Of a DNA stretch of 64,000 nucleotides, positions 39,235-47,041 are shown one piece after another; position 1 is the first letter of the stretch; the number at the start of each line of letters is the position of its first letter. The notes beneath the pieces are model-generated. The model did no database searches and was not told the DNA's origin. It saw only the letters and a list, made by a program, of their open reading frames with translations. The DNA comes from Cellulomonas phragmiteti (GTDB lineage: Bacteria; Actinomycetota; Actinomycetes; Actinomycetales; Cellulomonadaceae): contig NZ_BONP01000004.1 in the NCBI RefSeq assembly GCF_016862775.1, forward strand, positions 1 through 64,000. Reading direction: 5' to 3'. The translations under genes and the position numbers were made by a program.

Positions 39235-41781
39235 TCACCACCCGGTGCCGTGGACGGCGACGGGGGTGCGTGCGCCCAGCGCGGCCGACGCGTCACGCAG
39301 GGCCTCCGCGGCCGGGACCCCGGCCACCAGCTCGCGGTGCACCGCCGCCAGCAGCTCGCACGCGACGTCGTCGTTGAGGCTCGCCCCGGCGGCGACGACG
39401 CAGCGGGCCCCGGCGTGGAGCCACGCCTGCGCCATGCCGAGGGCCTCGCGTCCCCACGCGCTCGCGGAGCGCCCCAGCTCGCACGCCGAGAGCACCACGA
39501 CCGCGGGGACCCGGTCGAGCGCGTCGATGTCGTAGCCGAACCACGGGCCGTCGGCCAGCTCGAACGCGGAGAACAGGGGGTTCTCCACGGCGTGGCGGCC
39601 GTGGGCGGCGACGTGCAGCACGTCGACGGACCCGGCCAGGTCGGCCACGGCGGCCGCCGTGGCCGCCGCCCCGACGAGCACGCGCGCCCCCGGCCAGCCG
39701 GCGGCGCACGCCCGCACCTCGTCCGCGGCCCGCGCGACACCGGGCCCCGCCGCGAACCCAGCCCGCCCGCCGCCCGCCGAGCCGACCACGCCCGACCCGA
39801 CCACCGCCGCCCGCTGCTCGAGCCAGCGACCCGCCGACGTCGGCCGCGTGACCGCGACCTCCGCGAGGGAGCCGAGCATCTCCCACGGCACGCGGGCCAG
39901 CGCAGCCGTCGGCGTCAGGACCAGGCGGCCGTGCCGCAGCAGGTGGCGCAGGGGCGCCACGAGGAGCGCGTCCAGGTGGGCCAGCCGCTCGTCGAGGGAC
40001 GCGCGGACGGCGGCCGCCATCGCGGGGGGCAGGTCGGCCCCCGCCATGTCGAGGTCGGGCAGCAGACCGTCGAGCAGGGCCCCGACGGGCGCCCAGGCGC
40101 CCACGTCGACGACGTGGACGTCGTCGGACACCACCAGGGCGGTCAGCCGGCCGTCCGACCACACGTGGGCGACCAGGTCGGCACCGGTCGCCGCGAGCTC
40201 GGCCCGCACGGCGTCGAGCGTGACGAGCGCACCCGCGCCTGCACCCGCTGCACCCGCACCCGTGCCGGGCGCACCCTCGCGCGCCCACGTGCGCCGCCGG
40301 ACCGCGTCGCGCAGGTCTGCCTCGCGCCGGGCGTCCGGCACCCCACCGCCGAGCAGCCGCAGCCGGCGCAGCTCGGTGAGCCGCGCGGCGACCGCAGGGT
40401 CCGGCGGCGGCCGCAGCGGCACGACGCGGCTCGCGAGGCTCCGCGCACGCTCCGACCACTCGAACACGCGCCGCGGGTCACCGTCGGCGACCGCGGCCCG
40501 CAGGCCGTGCAGCACGAGGGTCCGGCCCCGCACCGCGGCCCCCGCCTGCAGGTCGATGCTCCCGAACGTCCGCAGCCACCGCTCCAGCTCCTCGACCCCC
40601 GTCGCCGCGTGCACCAGCACGCGGGACCGCCGCCCCTGCGCCCACGCCAGCTCGGCCCGCACCTCCGACGCCAGCAGACGCACCGGGATCGGTGCGGAGG
40701 CCGGTACGCGTGCGCCGCGCACGCGCGCGCGGGCGTCGCCGAGCCGGCCGGTCAGCAGCGCGAGCCGCGCCGCCTGCAGCCGGACCGCGGCGGCCTCGAC
40801 GCCCAGGCCGCGGGCCGCCAGTGCGCGGGCCGTGGCCTCCGCGCGGTCGGCCGTCGCCGCCGCGCGCCCGGGGCGTCGGCCCCGGGGCGGCGACGGCCCA
40901 CCCGGTGCGGCCGCGAGCGCGAGGACCTCACCGCTGACCGCGCACGCGTCGGCCCGCAGCGCGCCGAGCTCGTTGCCGCGCTCGCGGAACCGGCGCGCGG
41001 CCCGCGCCGCGGACACCGCCGCGGCGCCGGGGTCCACGGCGAGCAGCGCGTCGGCGAGCGCCAGCTCGGCCTCCGCCTGCGCCTGCCGCAGCCGCCGGCG
41101 CCGGAAGACGTCGACGACGTCGGTGAGCAGTGCCGCGGCCTCGGCGCTCTCCCCGGCGGCGCGCAGCACCGCGGCGCGGTCCGTGTCGCACACTGCCAGC
41201 GCGACGGGTGACAGCGCCACGAGCACGCCCCGTGCCTGCTCCATGAGCCGTAGCGCGCCGACGAGGTCGCCACGTACCAGCGCGGCGTACCCCTGGTTGT
41301 GCTGCGCCTTGGCCTGCTCGACGGGCTCGGCGCTGCGTGCGAGCTGCGTGGCGGCCTCGGTGAAGTCGTCCTCGGCGTGGGCGACGTCGCCCTGGTCCAG
41401 GTGGGCGAGGCCGCGGTTGAGCAGCACCCGCCCCAGGCGGGCGGGGTCGTCGGCGAGTGCGGCCGTCGCCGCGGTCAGGTGCTCGAGCGCCGCGTCGACG
41501 TGGCCGCGCCGCAGCTCGACGAGCCCGATCTGGCTGACGAGGACGGCCCGCGTGTGCGGGCTCGGCCCGGCGGTGGCGAGCGCGGCCCGGCACCGCGCGA
41601 GCGCCTCCTGCGGGTCGCCGGTCTCGGCGCTCAGGTACGCGCGGGTGCCCTCGATGCGGGCCGCGAGGTCGGGGTCGGTCGTGCGGCGCGCGGCCTGCGC
41701 GAGGCACTGCTCGGCGCGCGCGTGCCGGCCCGCGTTGCCGTGGGCGACCCCACGGTCGTAGAGCTCGCGGGCGGTGAGCAT
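39235..41781 (-). CDS. TPR-CHAT caspase-like protease
   Basis: An 848-aa cytoplasmic protein. Residues about 1-320 are tetratricopeptide-like repeats (ELYDRGVAHGNAGRHARAEQCLAQAARR, LLNRGLAHLDQGDVAHAEDDFTEA). The C-terminal ~330 residues are a CHAT domain: VDVLHVAAHGRHAVENPLFSAF with catalytic H727 and AVVVLSACELGRS with catalytic C767. CHAT proteases are caspase relatives activated through their TPR or partner proteins, as in Craspase. Last gene of a seven-gene minus-strand array, 19 bp after a subtilisin gene. No signal peptide. An executioner role is inference. Confidence 0.9.
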   Translation of the reverse strand: MLTARELYDRGVAHGNAGRHARAEQCLAQAARRTTDPDLAARIEGTRAYLSAETGDPQEALARCRAALATAGPSPHTRAVLVSQIGLVELRRGHVDAALEHLTAATAALADDPARLGRVLLNRGLAHLDQGDVAHAEDDFTEAATQLARSAEPVEQAKAQHNQGYAALVRGDLVGALRLMEQARGVLVALSPVALAVCDTDRAAVLRAAGESAEAAALLTDVVDVFRRRRLRQAQAEAELALADALLAVDPGAAAVSAARAARRFRERGNELGALRADACAVSGEVLALAAAPGGPSPPRGRRPGRAAATADRAEATARALAARGLGVEAAAVRLQAARLALLTGRLGDARARVRGARVPASAPIPVRLLASEVRAELAWAQGRRSRVLVHAATGVEELERWLRTFGSIDLQAGAAVRGRTLVLHGLRAAVADGDPRRVFEWSERARSLASRVVPLRPPPDPAVAARLTELRRLRLLGGGVPDARREADLRDAVRRRTWAREGAPGTGAGAAGAGAGALVTLDAVRAELAATGADLVAHVWSDGRLTALVVSDDVHVVDVGAWAPVGALLDGLLPDLDMAGADLPPAMAAAVRASLDERLAHLDALLVAPLRHLLRHGRLVLTPTAALARVPWEMLGSLAEVAVTRPTSAGRWLEQRAAVVGSGVVGSAGGGRAGFAAGPGVARAADEVRACAAGWPGARVLVGAAATAAAVADLAGSVDVLHVAAHGRHAVENPLFSAFELADGPWFGYDIDALDRVPAVVVLSACELGRSASAWGREALGMAQAWLHAGARCVVAAGASLNDDVACELLAAVHRELVAGVPAAEALRDASAALGARTPVAVHGTGW

Positions 41782-41800
41782 GCCCTGATCGTCCCACTCG

Positions 41801-43456
41801 TCACCCGCCGGGCGGCGGCTCCAGGTGCAGCGCCCGGAGCGCGCGCTCGCGGGCCTGCTCGCGCGGCGGCGCGGCACCCTCGCGCAGCTCGCCCAGCAGC
41901 CGGTGCGCGACCTGCCCGGCCACCACCGGGGCGGCGAACGAGGTGCCGCTCCACACGGCGAACCCGCCGCCGAACCCGTCGGGGTCGACGGTGGCGCGGG
42001 GCCGACCCCGGTGGGTGGTCCGCGCGAGCGGCTCGGCCCCGCCGGCGAACGCGGGCATGGTGCTGACGACGGCGGCACCGCGCGCACGGGCCCGCACCCA
42101 GGGGCCGTCGTTGGTGAACAGCGCGTCGGTCCCGTCCGGGTTGAGGGCGCCCACGGTCGTGATCGGCACCGCGTCGGGGTCGCGTCCCGGGAGCGGGTCG
42201 ACGTCGCCCGGCGCGGTGCGGGCCGGGTCCCACGGCGCGAACGCGGCGGGGAACATCGGCCGGTCGGTCGCGTCGTTGCCGGCCGAGCAGACGACGACGG
42301 TCCCGCAGCGCCCCATCGACGCGAGCAGCTCGTACAGCGTGACGTCGAACAGCGCGTCGTACGGGGTCTCGTGGTAGTACCCCATGGACAGGTTGAGCAC
42401 GTCGACGGGCAGCCCGTCCGGTCGCCCTGCGGCGTGGTGCAGCACGAGGTCCGCGACGGCGGTCAGCGCCGCGACCAGCTCGGACTCCAGCAGCGCGCCG
42501 TCGGACCCGACGACGCGCCACGCCAGCACGTCCGCGTCCGGTGCGGCTTGGTGCACCAGCCCGGCGATGAACGTGCCGTGCCCGGCCACCCGGTCGAGCG
42601 CACCGTCGAGCGGCCCGTGCTGGTCGGGGTGCCGCTCCGGGTCGTCGTGCGCGGTCGTGTGCCCGATCGGCGGGCCGGGCACGGGCAGGGTGTTGACGTG
42701 CCCGAGCCACGGGTGGTCGCCGCACCCGGTGTCCAGCAGCGCGACGACGGGTCGGCGGCCCGTGACCTTCGCGTGCCGGGCGGGCGGTGCCGCGACGACG
42801 GCGACGGGCTGCAGCCCCCCGCTGCCGGCCGCGCCGTACGTGGCGCACGCCCCGCCGCCGGCCGCGTACGGGTTGGTCGAGTGGAACGGGTTGGTGGAGT
42901 GGAACGGGTTCGTCGAGTGGAACGGGTTGGTGGAGTGGAACGGGTTGGTCGAGTGGAAGGGGTTGGCGCTGATCCCCGCACCGACCGTCAGGACGTGGTC
43001 CAGGCCGACCGCGCGCAGGCGCGGGTCGCCCGCCAGCCGCGCCCGCAGCGCCTGCAGCAGCCGCCACGCGTCGGGTGCGGGCGCACCGGCCGAGCCGCGC
43101 AGCACGAGCCGTACCGCCCCGGGCCGGCCCGTGGCCCAGGGCAGGCGCCGGCGTCGCGCCGCGGTGTCCTCGTCCGGCTCGTCGAGCACCACCTCGCGGT
43201 ACGCGGGGTCGCGGGCGGCCTCCCACCCGAGCCCCTTGGCGGTCTCCTGGACCGCCTCGACGACGCCCTGGGCGTCGACGAGCGTCGAGACGAGCAGGTG
43301 CGTGGGGACGTACCCCGTGGGCGCGACGGGCCGCCCGGCCACCTCGTCGGCGCCGGGGTCGAGCACCGCCACGGGGGGTCGCCGCGGGACGTGGCGTCGC
43401 CACCACGCGGGCCCGTCGGGTCGGTCGTCCTCGGGGTCCGGTCGTTGCGTGGACAT
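41801..43456 (-). CDS. S8 subtilisin-like protease with NPFHST repeats
   Basis: A 551-aa protein without signal peptide. The triad is D242 (VVALLDTGCG), H293 (AGHGTFIAG) and S506 (SGTSFAAPVVAG), with oxyanion Asn in SAGND at N394. Residues 165-194 are five exact NPFHST repeats ending in NPYA, between an N-terminal ~160-residue domain and the catalytic domain. The N-terminal part may act as intramolecular inhibitor or recognition module. TAGGAGA precedes ATG 43456. It lies between the sigma-partner gene (8 bp) and the CHAT gene (19 bp). Confidence 0.9.
   Translation of the reverse strand: MSTQRPDPEDDRPDGPAWWRRHVPRRPPVAVLDPGADEVAGRPVAPTGYVPTHLLVSTLVDAQGVVEAVQETAKGLGWEAARDPAYREVVLDEPDEDTAARRRRLPWATGRPGAVRLVLRGSAGAPAPDAWRLLQALRARLAGDPRLRAVGLDHVLTVGAGISANPFHSTNPFHSTNPFHSTNPFHSTNPFHSTNPYAAGGGACATYGAAGSGGLQPVAVVAAPPARHAKVTGRRPVVALLDTGCGDHPWLGHVNTLPVPGPPIGHTTAHDDPERHPDQHGPLDGALDRVAGHGTFIAGLVHQAAPDADVLAWRVVGSDGALLESELVAALTAVADLVLHHAAGRPDGLPVDVLNLSMGYYHETPYDALFDVTLYELLASMGRCGTVVVCSAGNDATDRPMFPAAFAPWDPARTAPGDVDPLPGRDPDAVPITTVGALNPDGTDALFTNDGPWVRARARGAAVVSTMPAFAGGAEPLARTTHRGRPRATVDPDGFGGGFAVWSGTSFAAPVVAGQVAHRLLGELREGAAPPREQARERALRALHLEPPPGG
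42875..42964 (-). repeat. Five 18-bp tandem repeats inside the S8 gene
   Basis: Five units of 18 bp encode NPFHST; units differ only in the Ser/Thr-proximal codon (gtcgag versus gtggag versus one gtcgag/ttc variant on the plus strand). The near-identity of units at the DNA level suggests recent expansion or gene conversion. Confidence 0.9.
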
Positions 43457-43464
43457 GCGGTCTC

Positions 43465-43968
43465 CTAGAGGGTGAGGGGCGGTGTCGTGAGCCACAGGGG
43501 CGCGACGCCGTCGTCGGCGGGCACCTGCGCGGCGACGGCGAGGAGCCGCAGCGTGACCGTCCCGGCGGCGACGTCCGCGATCTCGAACCGGCCCAGCGGC
43601 GTCGAGGTCGTGCGCAGCTCGCCGGCCTCACCGGCCGCGCCGCGCCGGTCGAGCCGCACGTCGTAGGCCGCCGACGGGGTGATCCACCCGTCGAGGCGCC
43701 GGCGCCGGTCGCCGAGCGGGCTGACGCGCAGCATGACGGTGACCTCGCCGGAGCCGAACGTGAGCGTGCGGCTCTCGACGCCGCCGCGCACGCCGGCGAG
43801 CCGGTCGGTCGAGGCGACCAGCGTGAGCATCGCGTACTCCTCGTCGAGCCCCTCGGTCGCGAGGACGGCGAGCACCGAGCGCGCCAGGCCGTCCGGCACC
43901 GGGTCGCGGCGCTCCCACATCGCCCGCAGGCGCGTCAGCAGCCGGCGGTCCTCCTCCTGCGGCGTCAC
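43465..43968 (-). CDS. Putative sigma-factor partner protein
   Basis: A 167-aa soluble protein. The N-terminal ~75 residues are helical (EEDRRLLTRLRAMWERRDPVPDGLARSVLAVLATEGLDEEYAMLTLV). The C-terminal ~90 residues are strands ending in PLGRFEIADVAAGTVTLRLLAV, reminiscent of carboxypeptidase-regulatory-like folds. There is no zinc-binding HxxxCxxC motif and no membrane helix. Start GTG 43968 overlaps the ECF sigma stop by 4 bp, the normal place for an anti-sigma factor. It may hold the sigma factor or link it to the protease; this is inference. Confidence 0.68.
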   Translation of the reverse strand: MTPQEEDRRLLTRLRAMWERRDPVPDGLARSVLAVLATEGLDEEYAMLTLVASTDRLAGVRGGVESRTLTFGSGEVTVMLRVSPLGDRRRRLDGWITPSAAYDVRLDRRGAAGEAGELRTTSTPLGRFEIADVAAGTVTLRLLAVAAQVPADDGVAPLWLTTPPLTL

Positions 43969-44612
43969 GGTGCGCCGCCGGCGGCCAGCAGCGTCTGCCG
44001 CAGCCGTGCCAGGCAGCGGCCGCGCGTGGGCCCGATGCTCCCGACCGCCATCCCCAGGTCCCGGGAGATGCGCGCGTAGTCGGGGCGGTCGTCGAAGGCG
44101 ACGACGCGCAGCAGGCGGCGGCAGCGTTCCGACAGGCTCCGCACGCACCGCCACAGCAGGTCGTCCGTGTCGTGCCGCACGGCCTGCTGCTCGGCGGAGT
44201 CCGTGGGGTCGGCGAAGAACTCGAGCACGTCGTCCGTCACGACGACCGCGGGGGCCCGGCGCCGGGCGACGCGCCACGCCTCGCGCCGGGCCGTGGTCGT
44301 GAGCCAGGCCGCGACGGCCTGCGGGTCGGCGATCGACTCCGCGCGGCGCACGAGCGTCAGCCACGTCGTCTGGACCACGTCCTGCGCGTCGCCGCGCTCG
44401 AGGCCGTACGCCCGCACGACGTGCCACAGGACGGGCGTCATGGCCGTGACCAGCTCGTCCATCGCGCCGGGTGCGCCGTCGCGCCAGGACCGGAACGCCG
44501 TGGCGGCCACGTCCCAGGTCGACGGCCCGGGCACCTCGCGCGCCGCGTCCGCGTGGCCTGCCCGACCGCGCGCGTCGCCCGCGGCGTCACCCGCCCTGGT
44601 GGTGGTCTCCAT
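43965..44612 (-). CDS. ECF-family RNA polymerase sigma factor
   Basis: A 215-aa sigma-70 family protein. Region 2 is about 55-120 (AMDELVTAMTPVLWHVVRAYGLERGDAQDVVQTTWLTLVRRAESI, WLTTTARREAWRVAR). Region 4 is about 150-205 (LSERCRRLLRVVAFDDRPDYARISRDLGMAVGSIGPTRGRCLARLR). The SIGPTRGRCLARLR end is typical of large-actinobacterial ECFs next to protease or CHAT genes. The start is taken at ATG 44612; an upstream in-frame start at 44654 is less likely. TATCAC near 44640 on the minus strand may be its promoter. It could drive the downstream protease genes. Confidence 0.88.
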   Translation of the reverse strand: METTTRAGDAAGDARGRAGHADAAREVPGPSTWDVAATAFRSWRDGAPGAMDELVTAMTPVLWHVVRAYGLERGDAQDVVQTTWLTLVRRAESIADPQAVAAWLTTTARREAWRVARRRAPAVVVTDDVLEFFADPTDSAEQQAVRHDTDDLLWRCVRSLSERCRRLLRVVAFDDRPDYARISRDLGMAVGSIGPTRGRCLARLRQTLLAAGGAP

Positions 44613-44655
44613 GATGGCCAGAGCACCGCAGGGACCCCCGTGATACCCGGGCACG

Positions 44656-46674
44656 TCAGGTCACCACGATCTGCTGGTTCGTGACCCCCGCGAGCACCTG
44701 CAGGAAGTACTGCGCGAGCAGGAACCGCTCGTCCACCGAGAGCGTGCCGCTGACCGCCAGCCACCCGCCCGAGCCGTCCACCAGGGTGGTGAGCGCCGCG
44801 GGGTCGACCGCCGCGGGCTCGCCCAGGCCGACGGCGAACACCCGGTCGCCGAGGGCGCCCGTGACGTCGGCGAGCCACGCGGGGGCGTTCTCCTGGCCGT
44901 CGGTGAGCACGAGCATGGCGGTGGCGTCGAACGCGCCCGCGGTGGCCGCGAGCTCGGCCGCGGCCACCAGCACGCCGTCACCGATCGACGTGGCGCCCGC
45001 CGGGTCGGGGACGTGCGCGGCGACGGCGGCGAGCGCGGCGGCCCGGCCGGGCCCGAACGTCTCGGGACCCGCGAGCCGCACCGGTGCGGCGGTGTCGGCG
45101 TCGTGGTGGAAGCGCACGACGCCCACGCCGTCCTCGGCCGGCAGCACCTCGAGGAACACCGACGCGGCCTCGCGCAGCACCTCCACGCGGCTGCGCCCGT
45201 CGCCGGCGTCCCATGCCATGGACCCGGAGCGGTCCAGCACGAGCGCGACGCCCACGGTCGAGCGGGGCACGGCGCTCGCGGTGACGGGCACCGTCCAGAC
45301 CTGCCCGGTCTCGACGCACCGCACGGTGACCGAGCCGGACGCCGTCGCCGCGGGGGTCCCCGGTGCGCCCGCCGTCCACGTGAGCCACACCCGCCCCGGC
45401 GTGGTGGCGCCGACCCCGGGTGCGGGCACCGTCGTCACCGGGCCCAGGGGCAGACCGAACGGCCCGGTCGGCCCGGCGACGACCTCCAGGTGGACGTCCA
45501 GGGCGCCCTGCGCGTCCACGACCACGGCACGGGACGTGGTCTGCCCCTCGGGGACGTCGACGAACGCGACCGACGGCGTGCGCAGCACGGCCGAGAGCCC
45601 GTCGGTCACCTCGTGGGCGGCGAGCGCGAACGCCAGCAGCCCCGAGCACACCTCGCGGATCACGCCCTCGGCGCTCGCGTACGGCGGCTGGAACGACGTG
45701 CCGCACTCGACGGTCCAGGCGTGCACCTGGGTGCGGGCCGGGTCGACGAGGTGGCGGCTGACCGCGTAGTCGTCGCTCGCCCCCGACGTGGGGTAGAGCG
45801 TCATGGCCTGCTCGACGCCGTACGACGCCCCGGACGCGGCGGCGACGCCGGCGTCGAGCCGCGTCGCGAGCTCGACGGCCACCTGCGTGTCGCGGGCCGT
45901 CAGGTACTCGCCGATCCCGTCGCCGACCCGGCCGCGGACCGGGTCGAGCGCGGTGTTGCGGAAGTTGTCGCCCGGGGTCGTCGACTGGTTCTCGTCCGAG
46001 CCCCAGGAGTGCAGGACCACCGGCACGGCGCTGTGCACGTCGACGTGCCAGCGGATGCGCGGGTAGGTGTCGAGGACCCACACGACGTCGCGCGTCTCGG
46101 GCTCGGACGCGGCCGACGGCCCGCGGTAGACGTTCGCGTCGCACGGTGACGCGGACGCGCTCACCCCCGAGTCGGGGGCGAACCGGGCGAGGTGGTCCCA
46201 CAGGAAGTCGAAGTTGCGGTTGAGGTCGACGCCCACGCAGCTCGCGCCCGTGGACCCGGGCGGCGCGGGGCGGCGGTTCTTGCGCCAGCCCGACGCGACC
46301 GCCTGGCTGTGCGCGCGACCGTCCGGGTTGACGCACGCGAGCACGAACAGGTTGCGGGTCTCCAGGAGGCGGCGGACGTCGTCGGCCGCGTACGACGCGC
46401 CCCCGTAGCCCAGCCCTGTGCCCGTCGCGTACGCCTCGAGCAGGTCGGCGGCGAACGCGACGAGCGCGTCCGGCGGGACCCACTCGCGCGCGTGCACCCC
46501 GCCCAGCAGCAGGATGCCGTCGGCCGCGTGCGCGCCGCCGGCACCCACGCGCAGGACGTGGGTGGTGCGGCCCTCGTGCGTCGCGTGGGGCGTGGCGACG
46601 AGCTCGCTCGTCGTCGGGTACGCCGCGGCGAGCGCCGCGAGCGCGGACTCGATCTCGGTGACGTTGAGGTACAC
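44656..46674 (-). CDS. M14 zinc carboxypeptidase fused to a vWA domain
   Basis: A 672-aa cytoplasmic fusion. Residues about 1-345 are an M14 carboxypeptidase: H61-x-x-E64 (GVHAREW), NRNF (152-155), second zinc His H214 (HVDVHS) and catalytic E323 (VECGTSF). Residues about 365-470 form a beta-sandwich and about 472-672 a vWA domain with MIDAS DRSGS (481-485) and TDGQEN. The last ~290 residues are homologous to the corresponding part of the S8 fusion at 47038-50466. GTG start 46674; its AAGGAG overlaps the upstream stop. No signal peptide, unlike secreted M14 enzymes. Confidence 0.9.
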   Translation of the reverse strand: MYLNVTEIESALAALAAAYPTTSELVATPHATHEGRTTHVLRVGAGGAHAADGILLLGGVHAREWVPPDALVAFAADLLEAYATGTGLGYGGASYAADDVRRLLETRNLFVLACVNPDGRAHSQAVASGWRKNRRPAPPGSTGASCVGVDLNRNFDFLWDHLARFAPDSGVSASASPCDANVYRGPSAASEPETRDVVWVLDTYPRIRWHVDVHSAVPVVLHSWGSDENQSTTPGDNFRNTALDPVRGRVGDGIGEYLTARDTQVAVELATRLDAGVAAASGASYGVEQAMTLYPTSGASDDYAVSRHLVDPARTQVHAWTVECGTSFQPPYASAEGVIREVCSGLLAFALAAHEVTDGLSAVLRTPSVAFVDVPEGQTTSRAVVVDAQGALDVHLEVVAGPTGPFGLPLGPVTTVPAPGVGATTPGRVWLTWTAGAPGTPAATASGSVTVRCVETGQVWTVPVTASAVPRSTVGVALVLDRSGSMAWDAGDGRSRVEVLREAASVFLEVLPAEDGVGVVRFHHDADTAAPVRLAGPETFGPGRAAALAAVAAHVPDPAGATSIGDGVLVAAAELAATAGAFDATAMLVLTDGQENAPAWLADVTGALGDRVFAVGLGEPAAVDPAALTTLVDGSGGWLAVSGTLSVDERFLLAQYFLQVLAGVTNQQIVVT

Positions 46675-46678
46675 GGCG

Positions 46679-47041
46679 CTACTCCTTGCGTCCGAGCCCG
46701 CGGGGGACCACCCCGCGGGCGGTGTAGCGGTCCCCGGTGCCGACCTCCGCGCGGCGGGCCGGCTCGGTAGCGGTGAGGTCCTCGACCTCCTCCACGACGA
46801 CGTCCTGCCCGGCGCGGCTCGCGCGCGCGGCGTCCACCTGCCCGCGGGTCAGCTCGACGAGCGTCTCCAGGCCGCCGGGCGTGCGGCGGGCGACGGGCCG
46901 GCACCCGGTGTCGGCGTCGCTCTCCTCGATGAACCGGCGCAGCGCCGACGCGTCGGCGCCGGTGACCCGGCACCGCACGAGGTGGTCGTGCGGTGCCGGG
47001 TCCGGCGTGCCCGCGGGCGGCCGGTCGGGGCCGTCCGTCAT
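46679..47041 (-). CDS. Small protein between two protease-vWA fusions
   Basis: A 120-aa protein: HLVRCRVTGADASALRRFIEES, then ETLVELTRGQVDAARASR, QDVVVEEVEDL and a tail GDRYTARGVVPRGLGRKE. The beta-alpha-beta character resembles small propeptide/inhibitor folds such as I9, but the similarity is only suggestive. ATG 47041 overlaps the S8-vWA stop by 4 bp and its stop is 4 bp before the M14-vWA start, so the three proteins should be made together. It may act as inhibitor or adaptor for the two proteases. Confidence 0.67.
   Translation of the reverse strand: MTDGPDRPPAGTPDPAPHDHLVRCRVTGADASALRRFIEESDADTGCRPVARRTPGGLETLVELTRGQVDAARASRAGQDVVVEEVEDLTATEPARRAEVGTGDRYTARGVVPRGLGRKE

Noticed and set aside
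42875..42964. CRISPR-like array
   Set aside because: The 18-bp units are contiguous, without spacers, and keep the reading frame of the S8 gene.
39235..43456. Type III-E CRISPR Craspase-like or gasdermin system
   Set aside because: A CHAT protease is present, but no Cas7-11, crRNA array, gasdermin-like or Csx protein is nearby.
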